In this document: positions 34,046-46,000 of the stretch, one piece after another
Position numbering within the stretch: position 1 is the stretch's first letter
How the letters are laid out: each line of letters opens with the position of its first letter
Assembly: GCF_000003815.2 (NCBI RefSeq)
Contig: NC_049987.1
Coordinates: forward strand, 7,636,114-7,690,188
Source of the DNA: Branchiostoma floridae
Taxonomy: Eukaryota; Chordata; Leptocardii; Amphioxiformes; Branchiostomatidae
Direction: 5' to 3'
DNA: 54,075 bases
The notes under the pieces: generated by a model
What the model saw: the letters and a program-made list of their open reading frames with translations, nothing else
Database searches by the model: none
What the model was told of the DNA's origin: nothing
Made by a program: the position numbers and the translations under genes

Positions 34046-37000
34046 CTGGAACAAGAGGCACACCAGGGTTTAACAAGTTTTCTAAAATTCACTTGTCCTA
34101 TCGGGCAAGTACATGCAAAATTTACTTGCCTGAACCAGCTTTCTGCTTGCCCCAAAATTTAACTAACATTTTTCACTTTGTATTTTGACGTGCAGCAATG
34201 GAATTCTTTTATTATTGGCTCTATTTTTCTGTGTTGACCAATGCTTGATGCGGTAACTGTTATAAGCAATATCAAAATCTCATGGCAAAAATCTTACTTG
34301 CCCGATCGGGCAAGTGGGGAAGGACATTCACTTGCCCGATGGACACTTTCACTTGCCCGGGACAATCGGGCTAGTGGACTTGTCCAACCCTGCACACAAA
34401 GGCTAAAATTTAGAGAAGTGCCTGTGGTTCACAATACTGTAAATACATTTAAGTTTGCGGGGATTTAATTTCGCGGTAGTGGGAAAAAGGACTTTTTGCG
34501 GTGATTTTAAGTTCGCGATAGCACCATGCACTGTAGTCTCTTACTGCCATGGAAAAATGTTCGCGGTGGTTTTAAGTTCACGGTGAAGCAGCCACTGCAA
34601 AAACCGCGAACAATAAACCACCGCAAAAGTTTCTGCATTTACAGTATGACATTTTTATCTACAAACTTGGGCTCAACAACCAGCCAAGGGACTACTAGGA
34701 AAATGGCTCTTGGCTGTGGGTGGTTGTTCCAGACAAGGGAGACTGGTAAACGAACGCTGAGGCATGTCTCTGAAATAAATATATTCTATCAGGCTAAGTG
34801 TTTCTTTAGGCCTATTTTGATAATTCTTAATGTTCTTCTCCTCAATGACACATGCTTGTTTTTCACCCCCCTGGAAAAGGGGCATTCTTGAGAACTTGTG
34901 ATTATGCCTGGTGGTTGACTGTCCATGTTTGACTATATTACCTCCTTGTCATCAAAAACTCTGTCACCAGCTCACCTGTGAAGCCATCTGTTATAGTATC
35001 TCTGTAGGAAGGCATCACTGCCGTTCTCTTGGAAGTCTTGTACGATTTCCTCCGCGATGGTTACTGCCCGAGCGATGAGCTCCTCTGTGGTGAAGTCGGG
35101 GAGGTCTGTGTTGTGCAGTTTGTTGTGTTGTTTCACCAGGTCATTGATGCAGATGGTTGGGTTACTGTTACTCACATTAAAGCCACATCCTGTAAAAAAT
35201 ACAAACAAGATATCAAAACAGGAAGTTCAGCTGCAGTACCATAGAAACCTGCTAGGAGGCCCATAATCAACATTGACCTTCATTTGCCTAACCCTACCCA
35301 CCTATCAAATATCATAAGGATCTATCCACAGCATCTTGAGTTGTGCTGTCCACATAGACACAAATGGCACCTAAAACATAACCTTCTTGGCAAAGATTAA
35401 AAAACAGACCTGAAATCTTTTGCACGGTCCATGGGGCTTTGTGTATTGAGACCATAATATTGTAGGTGATAATTTTAAGGGATGTGTTTTTCTTGTAGAT
35501 GACAGGAGAATAGTAACGTTAAATGGTATTAAGAGCATCTAAGGAATTTTGTACACACTGCTTTTCCACTCATAACTAATTTAGAGGCATAAAAAGATAC
35601 AGAAATCTTTATCTGTATCTGGTATTGTCAATTTTTCTCCTGACAGAATGGTTGCTTAAACTCTCTTGACTTGAGTGGTAGTTATTTTTTAAACATCTCC
35701 TACTGGAGAAAGTCCACTTAGACTTAACAAACCACCTGTTACTACACACTACCAACAGACGAGTAACCAGACACCAACATACTTAACAATTGTGCTGCAC
35801 AATTTATTTTGTCTGCCCAGCCAGGGATGGGGCCACCAGATGTTAGCTGGTGATGATAAAAACCTCTCCCCTGTAATGTCACTATGGATGGGTTAACCTG
35901 GGATACTGGGAGGCTTTAGGTTACATGAGGAATGACAGAGACAAGGAAAATAATCAGAGCACAGGAAGTATAGCTGCGGTTATGCTGCGGAAATGACTGG
36001 TGGAAAGTATGGCGAGTTGTTAATTACAGCAACAATAGTAAACAGTCTGAAATAGAATACCTTGTTTGTGTAAGGTTAGGGTGATGTGATCTAGGTTTAT
36101 ACACACTATATTTGACATGACATTTCAGACATACGAATCTAATAATACACCCCTCTGAGAACATTAGCCATTGGATTGATCCAAGAATATGTCTTTTACT
36201 TTTGTTTGTGAAAAAAAAAGATTTGCTATGAACATAGCCATTATACAATGGCAGAAACTTTATAATCTACACTAACATTTCCAATCAGGTAACAATCTGT
36301 TTATTTCTTATACACAAAGGAAGGGCCTTTGAATAATGAGATTAGAAAATGGCAATTGTAAAAAAGCAGGTGTTAATGTCTTTGAACTCTGCACCCATCA
36401 AAAAAATGTAGAAGCCTTTCAATCACATCCTTAGCATTTTGGAGAACAAAGGATTCACTTCTTGAAAAGGTCTCTTAAAATAATCACATTCCAAGATGAC
36501 AGGATGTGCAGATGGAGATGACAGTACCAACAACACCTGTCATCTTTTATGCTCACCTACCCAAACGGAGACATGTTTTAATGTTAACTCAGACGTCAGT
36601 AGAAGTGGAGCGAGGGGAGTCACAGAAAGTTCACAAGTTCCACAAGTGCCTCCTTCTGTTTACCCCAAACATCGTCTCAGACAACATTTCCCCTTCAGCT
36701 GTGGTTAACTCGTATGAAGGATGTTTAGGAAGATCTAATTATCTTTGCCCTGTTGTTGACTTGGCATTTAGACAGGGGATACTGTGTGTGACTGTGACAG
36801 CCAACAAGTAAAGCATAGTCTTATCTTCAGGTAATATAGCACAACAATGGCACTATTCATAGTGCCCTACCATTCACCCTAGCAGCACCATACAGGTATA
36901 CAACACTGGAGATATACATAGTGCTGTGACCATAACAGGCCCTGTATTGGTGTATAAACTACAGGCTGTAATTTAGTGTAAAGAAAATTGTCTCGCATCT

Positions 37001-40000
37001 GTGGTGGGCAACTGGTACAGTATTTGTTTGTGTAAGGATCATCTTAAGGTCAGCATTTTGGGAGAAACATGGAAAAAATTTTGTACCAACAAATGCTGAT
37101 TGGGGCATAAAATGTAGAAACTGGCAGCTATATTTGATAACAATGACAATTATTGTGTTTTACGCATTGGTTGAATTGCTTTACAGCTAATGTGTTATTT
37201 GAAATTCAGTCTTTTAAAAGAAACAAAGTTTGTCACAAAACAAGAGCGCCAAAACCCTACTACAATACTATTACATACAGTAACAGTTCTCTAGAAGCAA
37301 AGTTTTATCAGGCTTTCTAATTTGTACATTTTCTTTATGTCTTGTGGCCAAATTATTATAAGAGTCATAAAGAAAATTGTACAAAATAGAAAGCCCGATA
37401 AAAAATTCCTAAAAACACTTCAAAAACAGCCAAAAGCCGAACCTCTGCTTGAAGAGTACGACAAAAGTAGTGCTAAACTAGAAAATAAAAGGTCAAGGAT
37501 TGTAAAACCCTTCAATGAAGTCTCAAAAGTGTCACTAGGACAAAGGTGTAAGGTATCCTGTATACTGACACCTAAGACATACACATGCTCAGAGATGTTG
37601 GCATTCCTCTTGGACAGTCCATCAACAGATAACTCATCATAGGAGCCAGAGGAATTTCCTTGACAAGGTGTTAAGATGGTAAACAAGATAGTAACTATAC
37701 AGATAAGACAAGCTGCTTGGGTGTAATAATTAGAAGGTATGTCATGTCAAGGAGGGGACAAAATCACAAGTCAGTGGAGATAAGGCACAGAGATAAGGTT
37801 GTGTTGTGCTGATATAAGGTTCAAGCAATGGTTTATGTTGTGGAGTGGAGGGGTGAGTGCAATATGAGTAGATGGTAGGAAAAAGGGAGGGGCTGTGATA
37901 AACTTCAAGAAACCAATAAATCATTCAAGCAATACTATAGTGCAGCAATGTTAAGAACTTAAGATACACACTATATAGGTATCTTGGGAGAAAATATGGT
38001 ATGATATACACGTGTACACCTGTGTACAAGCATTTTCCCCACATTTTTCTATATTTTTGACAATGCAGTAACATAAGGTTAGATGCCAAATAAAAAGCAA
38101 GCTTTTATTAAAAAAAACTGAAAAGCTGAAAACGTTAATTTTATCACAAAAGATTAATTAAACAATGAAAGATTAATACAACAACTACAACATGTAAGCT
38201 GTAACAACATCACAAAGTCCTTACCAATAAAAGCACTGCAACTGTTTCCCATGATGCTTGAGTTGACAATGACTCCGCCCAGCTTCATACTGTCCCCATA
38301 GTAGATGTCATTCGGCCACTTTAGCCGCAGGTCTATATCCTGTAAGTGGTCAAAATAAAAAAAAAGAGCAGCAAAATAAACAACTTTTGTCTGTTTACAT
38401 TAAACAACAACACAACAACTACAAACTTTCAAACTACAATGAGAAGAGTGGTCAAGGTTATTGAAAGGAAAAAATTTTTAAAAAGTTAAGAATGTTCACT
38501 TTTGAGCTTGAACAATTGGCCTTGAAATATTCTTCTAGCAAAGTAGGAGTTTCTTACAAGATTCAAGAATCTTAGCCTGGTATTCAATCCTATTAGACTT
38601 ATTGACAGATACACTGTATGTATAATAGGTGTGAATAACAGGCTGGGAGTGTCTAGAAAATCTGGCAATATCTGTGTGCATCATTATGTAAATTATTGAA
38701 GGCAATACTACTTTTTCATATTGCAAGATACTTGTACAAAACCAGGTGGAGAACTAGTTACATAAGAGCGGCTTTATTAACATTGTAATATACGAATTCT
38801 TGATAAAGAAATAGCCTGATGAGGTGTTTTTTTCTAGGCCAGCCATGATTTAAGCTGCAGGTACCAGGATGCCTCTAACTCCACAGACAGCGAATACTGT
38901 GTGCTTCAGCATCTCTTTGTTTCCTGATGGCAAACAAATGGGTTTGGCTGGAAGGGTTTGGGGAAACTTGCCAGTGAACCAGGAAGGCCTTGAAAAGTGC
39001 TCGGAGGGGAGCGGCATCTTTCAACCTCCTGCCTGATAGAAAAGCCACATTAAAACCACATCAGACAGACCTTACGGCCATGTGGACAAATAAACCAGTT
39101 GTAATTTTTCCCTAAGAACATTCGGCTCGGGTTCGTAACCTTTCTGGCAAAACATACACTGACATTTAGGGTCTACATTTAGTCAATGGCATGTTCAGCA
39201 CATGTATGAAGGTTTGCATGGGGAGGGGGGTGCTGGTTACGCTTAACGGTAAATTCAGAAGGACCAACAATGCTTAGAGGTAAATTCAGGAAGCTTCCCA
39301 ACCGTTCTACAGGACTGAATCACCTACATGAAGCGGCAGAACTTAAGTGTCAAAACTGCTGATTTATGAGGCGTGGAGCCAATGACAATAACATCATCTT
39401 GAACCCAGTGTGTTCAGGAGTATGATCTCCGAGGGTTATCTAAAATTGCTTCGGCCGACCTACTTTCACAAAAAATGTCTCAAATAATGGTTTACAATGA
39501 ATTTTGGATAACAAATAATCCAACAACGCTTCAGGAACAATACCAATAACGCTTAACGTTGGTCAATTACAATTAATGGTGAATTAAAATAGCTCATAAC
39601 GCTTAGCAGAAAAGGGCATGCAGACAGCTCATGTATGGATAACTCCACTTGGGATGCAGCTCCCAACTACAGCTGACAATCCCAGACAGTACATATGGCT
39701 GTATAATAGCCTGCTGTGATGCTTCAACAGAAAGATGTTTGTTTGTGCAGAATCTAGAGGTGCTCATCCCTAAAGCAAGAAACACTGGCAGGTACAAGGT
39801 ACTAACATCTGGAAGGTCTTCTGAGCACATCATCCTCATATCAACACAAATAATGCCATTTTCCCTTACATACACTGGATAAAACTTGTACCTTGGCAGT
39901 TTAAATGTCACTTGTTGTAGTATCTATATCTGAAGGGCCTTGAATTTGTATATCACTATATCCTTGTATATTTTTATCCAGGGACCTGAACAATATGTCA

Positions 40001-43000
40001 CAGTGGTCTAGAACTGACATGTACTTGCCTTCTAAATATTAATTGAAACCGAATCTACCTAACCTAACAAGTGGAAAAGTCCCTGTCAATGTAAAAAGGA
40101 GGGGTAAGTCCTTTATTATGATACAGGTTGGTACAGGGAACATAAGAATCTTGGTCAAGGTTTTCATCCTCTGTAAATTACATCTCTGTGATGTGGGAGT
40201 GTCACCCCTCCACAGTGGTGGGCAGTGGTGGGGATGGATGGGATTACTGAAACACACTGTCAAGGATAGGGGTGCCATGGGTACCAGTACAGAAAATTCA
40301 GGTACAGGTATATTGCAGGTCCAGAGGATCAGGTCCAGGTTGGACCTGAACAATGGTCCATTTCGCTACAAAGGATTCTGTTCGGTGTAGTATCCGACAT
40401 TCATTGATGTTTTAAAATCCTATCTGAGTCATGTAAACAACATAAACTCTTACTGCCTCTGTTTTAGACCAAGTTTGACTGTAGAAGCAAGGTTAAAATG
40501 ACAATCAACTCTCCTCATCTTCACTTTTGTCCTTTTCTTGGATCGATTTTCAAATCGGTCCAACATTCGGTCCACTGATTTTTTACAGGTTCGGTTTTTC
40601 TGGACTGGTCCAGCAAGAAAGAACGGTTTTATACTGGTACACTGTACCTGTACCCACCTCTACTGCACAGTGCTGGGTAGTGGTGAGGATAGATGGTAGA
40701 TGGGACTGCCAAAACACACTGTCAAGGACCTGATGGAAAAACCAAACACCCCCTTGTCATCTCCCATCCCAAGGTCTGGAGGGGTCAAAAGTCAATGACC
40801 CTCCAGCAGACAGAGTCTCCATGATTGGAAAACCAAACAGGTTGACCTCTCCTTTGACCTGAGTCTGGAAGAGGTTAGGAGGTGAACTTTGACAGGAAAA
40901 CACCACTGTCACCTTGTAAATCCTACCTTGTCATCTTATTAATAGGAAATGGTGTAATGTTACAACAGTAGGAACAATTAATATGTAATCAGAAGAGGTC
41001 TTGTGGGAACGTGGCACAATAGGTTCTGCTGTAAAGTTGAAGATGGAGCTTAGGTCGTTCAGTTTTACAGGGACAGTTTGGTAGAACAAATATTGTTGTG
41101 GGCAAGTTGCTGGAAGTCATTTATTTGGGACTGTCCATGAAGTTAGCATTTATGCTCTGTCTAGCAGTGCATCTGGAGATCTGGCCCTGCCAGTTGGTAA
41201 AGTGAAGGACAAGAAGTGGTCATAACTTCAAGTACAGAGTAGAGTAGAGTAGAGTTCTTCGGTTGAGTAGGAGTATCACTCCAGTTGAAACTGCTCCTCT
41301 TGAACTCACATAGTTATCAACCCAGGATTGAGATTGAAGAAAAATGTGTTTTACCCTATAACTATGGTAGAATGGAGCTTGTTACAAATGCTAGGTGTGA
41401 CAGGTTTTTCAGTGTAACATAACTATCAGCTGCTGCCCCATGTACATGTGCCTGCTAAACTGGTGCACCTGTCTGTCCCTTGAGTGTTCCCTTTAGACAG
41501 GTTTGACTGTATATTGTATACACTAACCTGATAGCCAGGCAGTGTCCTGACGCTGTCCACCACAGCCAGAGCCATGATGTGCTGTATGAAGGGCAGCCTG
41601 TGTCCCAGCTCAGACTGGAGGGGGATCCTCACATGGAGGGTGAACATGGCGCAGCCCAGGGGACTCAGCCAAACGTTCCCTCCTCGCCCTGGGGAAGGGA
41701 GAACACTTGTGTGTAAGTAGTTTCATGAAGTCACTGAATGAAGATACTCTTTTCACACAACAGTTATTTTATTTCTACAGTGGAAGCCAGTTAATTGCAC
41801 GTCGGATAAACGCACACTTCGGTCAATTGCACGGAATCCCCCAATCCCGTGATGGTGCGGTCCAACTGGGTAACTTCGAATTATCGCACACGCCAGATAA
41901 ATGCACAGAATTTGCTGGCAAATTGGATGTGCAATTAAGCGGCTTCCACTGTACCAACAATTCTGTGACCATCTGTCACCTTCCTCAGGGCAATTCTGAC
42001 TGGTTCACATTGTATTACAGCTATAGATTTTGCTACTGACAGATATGGTCACAAACATATTTAAGCATCTGTAAGCAAAAACACCTATAGCTACAGTGCA
42101 ATGTGAACCAGTCAGAATTGCCCTAAGGAAGATGACAGGCAGTCACAGAAATGCTGGTGGAAATAAAATAACAGTTGTGTAAAAAGAGTGTTTACTTTAT
42201 TTGTCACATTTTTCCTATGCACAGGCAGCATTCTGATTTTTCATTGATGATTATAAATTGGAGCAATGCAGAATGAAAATTAGCACAGACTACAAGGGCA
42301 CAAATTATGCTTAAGATTATCAGATCGCTAAACATGAGTTTGATATGACCATACTGTTTTAGCAGAGACATAACAGATCTTGAAAGTTGTTGTAAAATGC
42401 ACAGTTATCAGCACTGTGCACCAACCTTGGCCGCTGGTCTGTCTGTGAGCAATTGCTATCAACCCTGCATCCTCTGGAACACAACTGGACAATCTACAGT
42501 GGGGAAATATGCATGTTAGTATATCGTATATGTATCACAGCCATCACAGAAAGACATTATCCATAGAAACAAGAGCGCAGAATTTGAATCAAGAAGACAA
42601 TCAATGACCAAGTATTAGGCAACATTAGCAGTGATCTTCATAAACTTCTATATCATATCACTTTTATCATATTCTGGATATCAAGTTAATGAAAATCTCA
42701 GAGGAAGTATATGAGTAAGCTTCTTATTACTTGAGAAATGCCAACTGAAAGAAAACATTGATTCACAATGCTTAATAATATACTCTTTGCACGAATTGTT
42801 CCTATGTCTAGTCGAGTAAACAAAATGATCATTAAGACTTAGCATCACCTGTCCAGTACTGTCATTGTGGTTGGTATGACCTCTGTGTAGAGGACGACCT
42901 TTCCCAGAGTCCTTGTCTTCAGGTTGTCCTGGTACACCTGCCAGTTGAAACTGTCAGCAGCGCCCCCTATAAGAACTGGCAGTTCCTCTGGAGTTGCAGG

Positions 43001-46000
43001 GGTGGGCTCTGCATCATCCACAAACACCAGGCTGACTTTGCCCCCTCTCAGGGCATTTGTCTCATCAAGATGGGAGGAGATGGATTGGACAACTGTGTCT
43101 TGTAAGGCCTGGTACCAAAAAAAAACAATGATGAACAATGAGACAAACGTTTATGAAGTTTATCAACATAAACATTTTCATTTTTAAAACATTAAAAATT
43201 TTTTTCCAAGTCTGTTCTATGTTAATTTGGAAGGAAAGACAATCTTTCTATCAAAAGAATGCGTATTAATCATTTTCCTTACTACGTCTCTGCATTTGAT
43301 GTAAAATTGCAAAAGTATGCAAATTCATATATAGCAATCCATACATTTTTTGTAGCATAAATTAGATATGTTCATGAAGGAGCCTGAGTAATATTTTGTC
43401 TGGCCCTTACCATGTCCCTCATCACAACCTCTATGGGCTGATCCAATGCTCTCATAAATACACAAAGCAAAGCTTCAAACAAAACACACAATATGTGTGC
43501 ATATTAACATTGGGTATAAAAAAAACACTGTGTACTAGTATTACATTTTCTGCTAAAACCAAAAATATGCAACTGTTACTCACATCCTCCACCACCAGTA
43601 GGTGCGCAGAGGTGAGGGTTGTCTGGGTACCCCGGGAACAAGTCATGCCCAGGGTAGTGAGGATGTCCTGTAGCACCTGGTGCCTCTGTGGGTTGGACTT
43701 CTTCAGCTGTGTGAACATCTCTGTACCTCTTACCTCATCCTCAGTGGGACTCATCTCTAGATGTACCTGGGTACAACAAACATGGTCATTATTCTCTTAT
43801 CCATTTGTGACTTTGTGATGTTTATCTGTTTTATTCTGCTTTAAGTTAGTATTAATCTTGAGTGGGTTGGACTTCTTGAGCTGGGTGAACATCTCTGTAC
43901 CTCTTACCTCACCCTTAGTGGGACTCATCTCTAAGTGTACCTGGGATCAACCATTGAACATTGTCATGATTCCCTTAACAATATACATGTACCTAATATA
44001 AATCCAAGCTTATCTGATAAAAAAATTCTTTTCAGTTAGTATAAATCTTGGTTGTAGAATACTCAAATAGTTGACAAGGTTACATGATATGGATGACGAT
44101 GTGTCATGCCTAAGAAGTGCGACAGTTAAATTTGAGTACGAAATATAGTATGCAATTTAGCTGCAGCTGATCATGATTATCATAAGAAACTATTCATTCA
44201 TTCAAAACAGGTAAACAAAAGATATAAGGGGGAAAAGACTTTAAAGGATACAAGTGTGGTGAAATCATACACAGAGAATTGGACATAAGAAATCTGACCA
44301 AAAAATATGTCAAATAATTAAAGAAAAACATTATTCAAATACATATGATGTAGTGTGTATGGTCAAAGGTCTGATATGATGTATGTTTGTTATCCACATA
44401 CCAACTGCCAGGCAACCACAAACATTACAACTATAACTTATAAGTAAGGGTAAATCTAGAGCATGTCAGCAAACACATTTTGCACCAAATAGCTGCATTG
44501 CTGCATTGTGTCGTAGTAATAGATGAATATTATTGTATGTATTGAGCTTTGAAAAAAATCAGGTGACTGGGGACTGACAAAAGTAATGATCTTTATATAT
44601 ACAGTCAAACCTGTATTAGCGGCCACCTTTGCATAACGGCCACCTGCCCATAGTGGCCACTTTTTGTCGGTCCCTTGGATTCGTAATGATTAAGAAATAG
44701 GCTTAGCGGCCACCTGTCCAACGCGGCCACGGCCACCCGATTTCCGGTCCCGCAGGTACAAAAACACTGCCGATTACGGCCACGCGGACTGCTGATCTAT
44801 GTTTCGGCACGCGTTCGGCCATATACAGCGGCCGTATCGTCACCCTACGCCGGATTTAAAACCTCGTTGACTTATTTTCAAAACAAAACTTCATAAACTG
44901 GCGCTACCCATACCTGCTCACAAAAGAGGTCATATAAGGTCAATAGACGACACCAATATTACGGAGGTAAATTGTGTTAAAGTTACGTTCTAATACACTA
45001 TCGCTTAGGTTAATTTACATCACAAAAATTTCTAAACAAATTGTTACAAAGACAAAATGATATGAACTTCAGACTATGGTGGATTTTATTCTTACATTTA
45101 TTAAGAGATAAGTCTAAAATGACGTGACTTTTCTTGTGAGTACCACATTAGCATAATGGGCGAATCTGTCGTGTGAACGCGAGTGGGAACACACGGACGG
45201 CCAAGTATCAAAGGATACAAGACGAAAGATGAAAGAAATATGACGATACCGGTCTCTTCAGACAATATCAACTGTAGAACATTTAAAACTTTTTATAGCT
45301 TTTGTTTTCTTACTACATATAGTGTAAAAATCATTGCAGTACATGTACAGTACTGTATTATGTGAATAAAGACCAGTGGGTACTAAAACCATGTGTAACT
45401 TATTGCTTGTGGTCAACTAATTAGCATATTCTCTATAGTGGCCACCTCTCTATAGTGGCCAATTTTGACCAGTCCCTTGAGTGGCCGCTATAGACAGGTT
45501 TGACTGTATAGCCTTAGAAAGAACAGAAATGGACATATTTACACACACTACTTTTTTATGTCTTCTATTGATATATATGTATACACATACCTGTGACAGA
45601 ATGGCCCTTCCACCCTTGTACCCTGCATAGGCATGCAGAATCACCGGCTGGTTCCCACTCTTCATGGACCCGATAACTTTGAATGCTGTGCTGCCCTGGT
45701 GTGCCTTCAGCCTCTGTGTGTAGCACAGTCCCGTTACGTACACCTTGAGTTCCGTTACAGAGCCCTGCAGGGGGCGGTACACCATACTGTGCACACCGAC
45801 TTCTGCGGACAGGAACGGTAACGGCTGAACATCCAGCCCCATGTTAAAATGGGAGCAGAAGCTGAGGAGTCGGCCCCCATCCTCGACAAAGTTCTCAAAC
45901 TTTTGGTTCACTGAATCCTCGAGCTCCTCCTGTGTTGCTGCTACAAGCAGGCTGGTGTTCTCAGCCCAGGGTTGACTCAGTACATGGTCGTGTTTTAACC

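Noticed and set aside
43405-43440. Possible 27-base HLCS microexon (PIEVVMRDM) with a good donor gtaagg
   Set aside because: The phase fits, but the acceptor lacks a pyrimidine tract, and joining 43584 directly to 43108 already aligns well with human HLCS.
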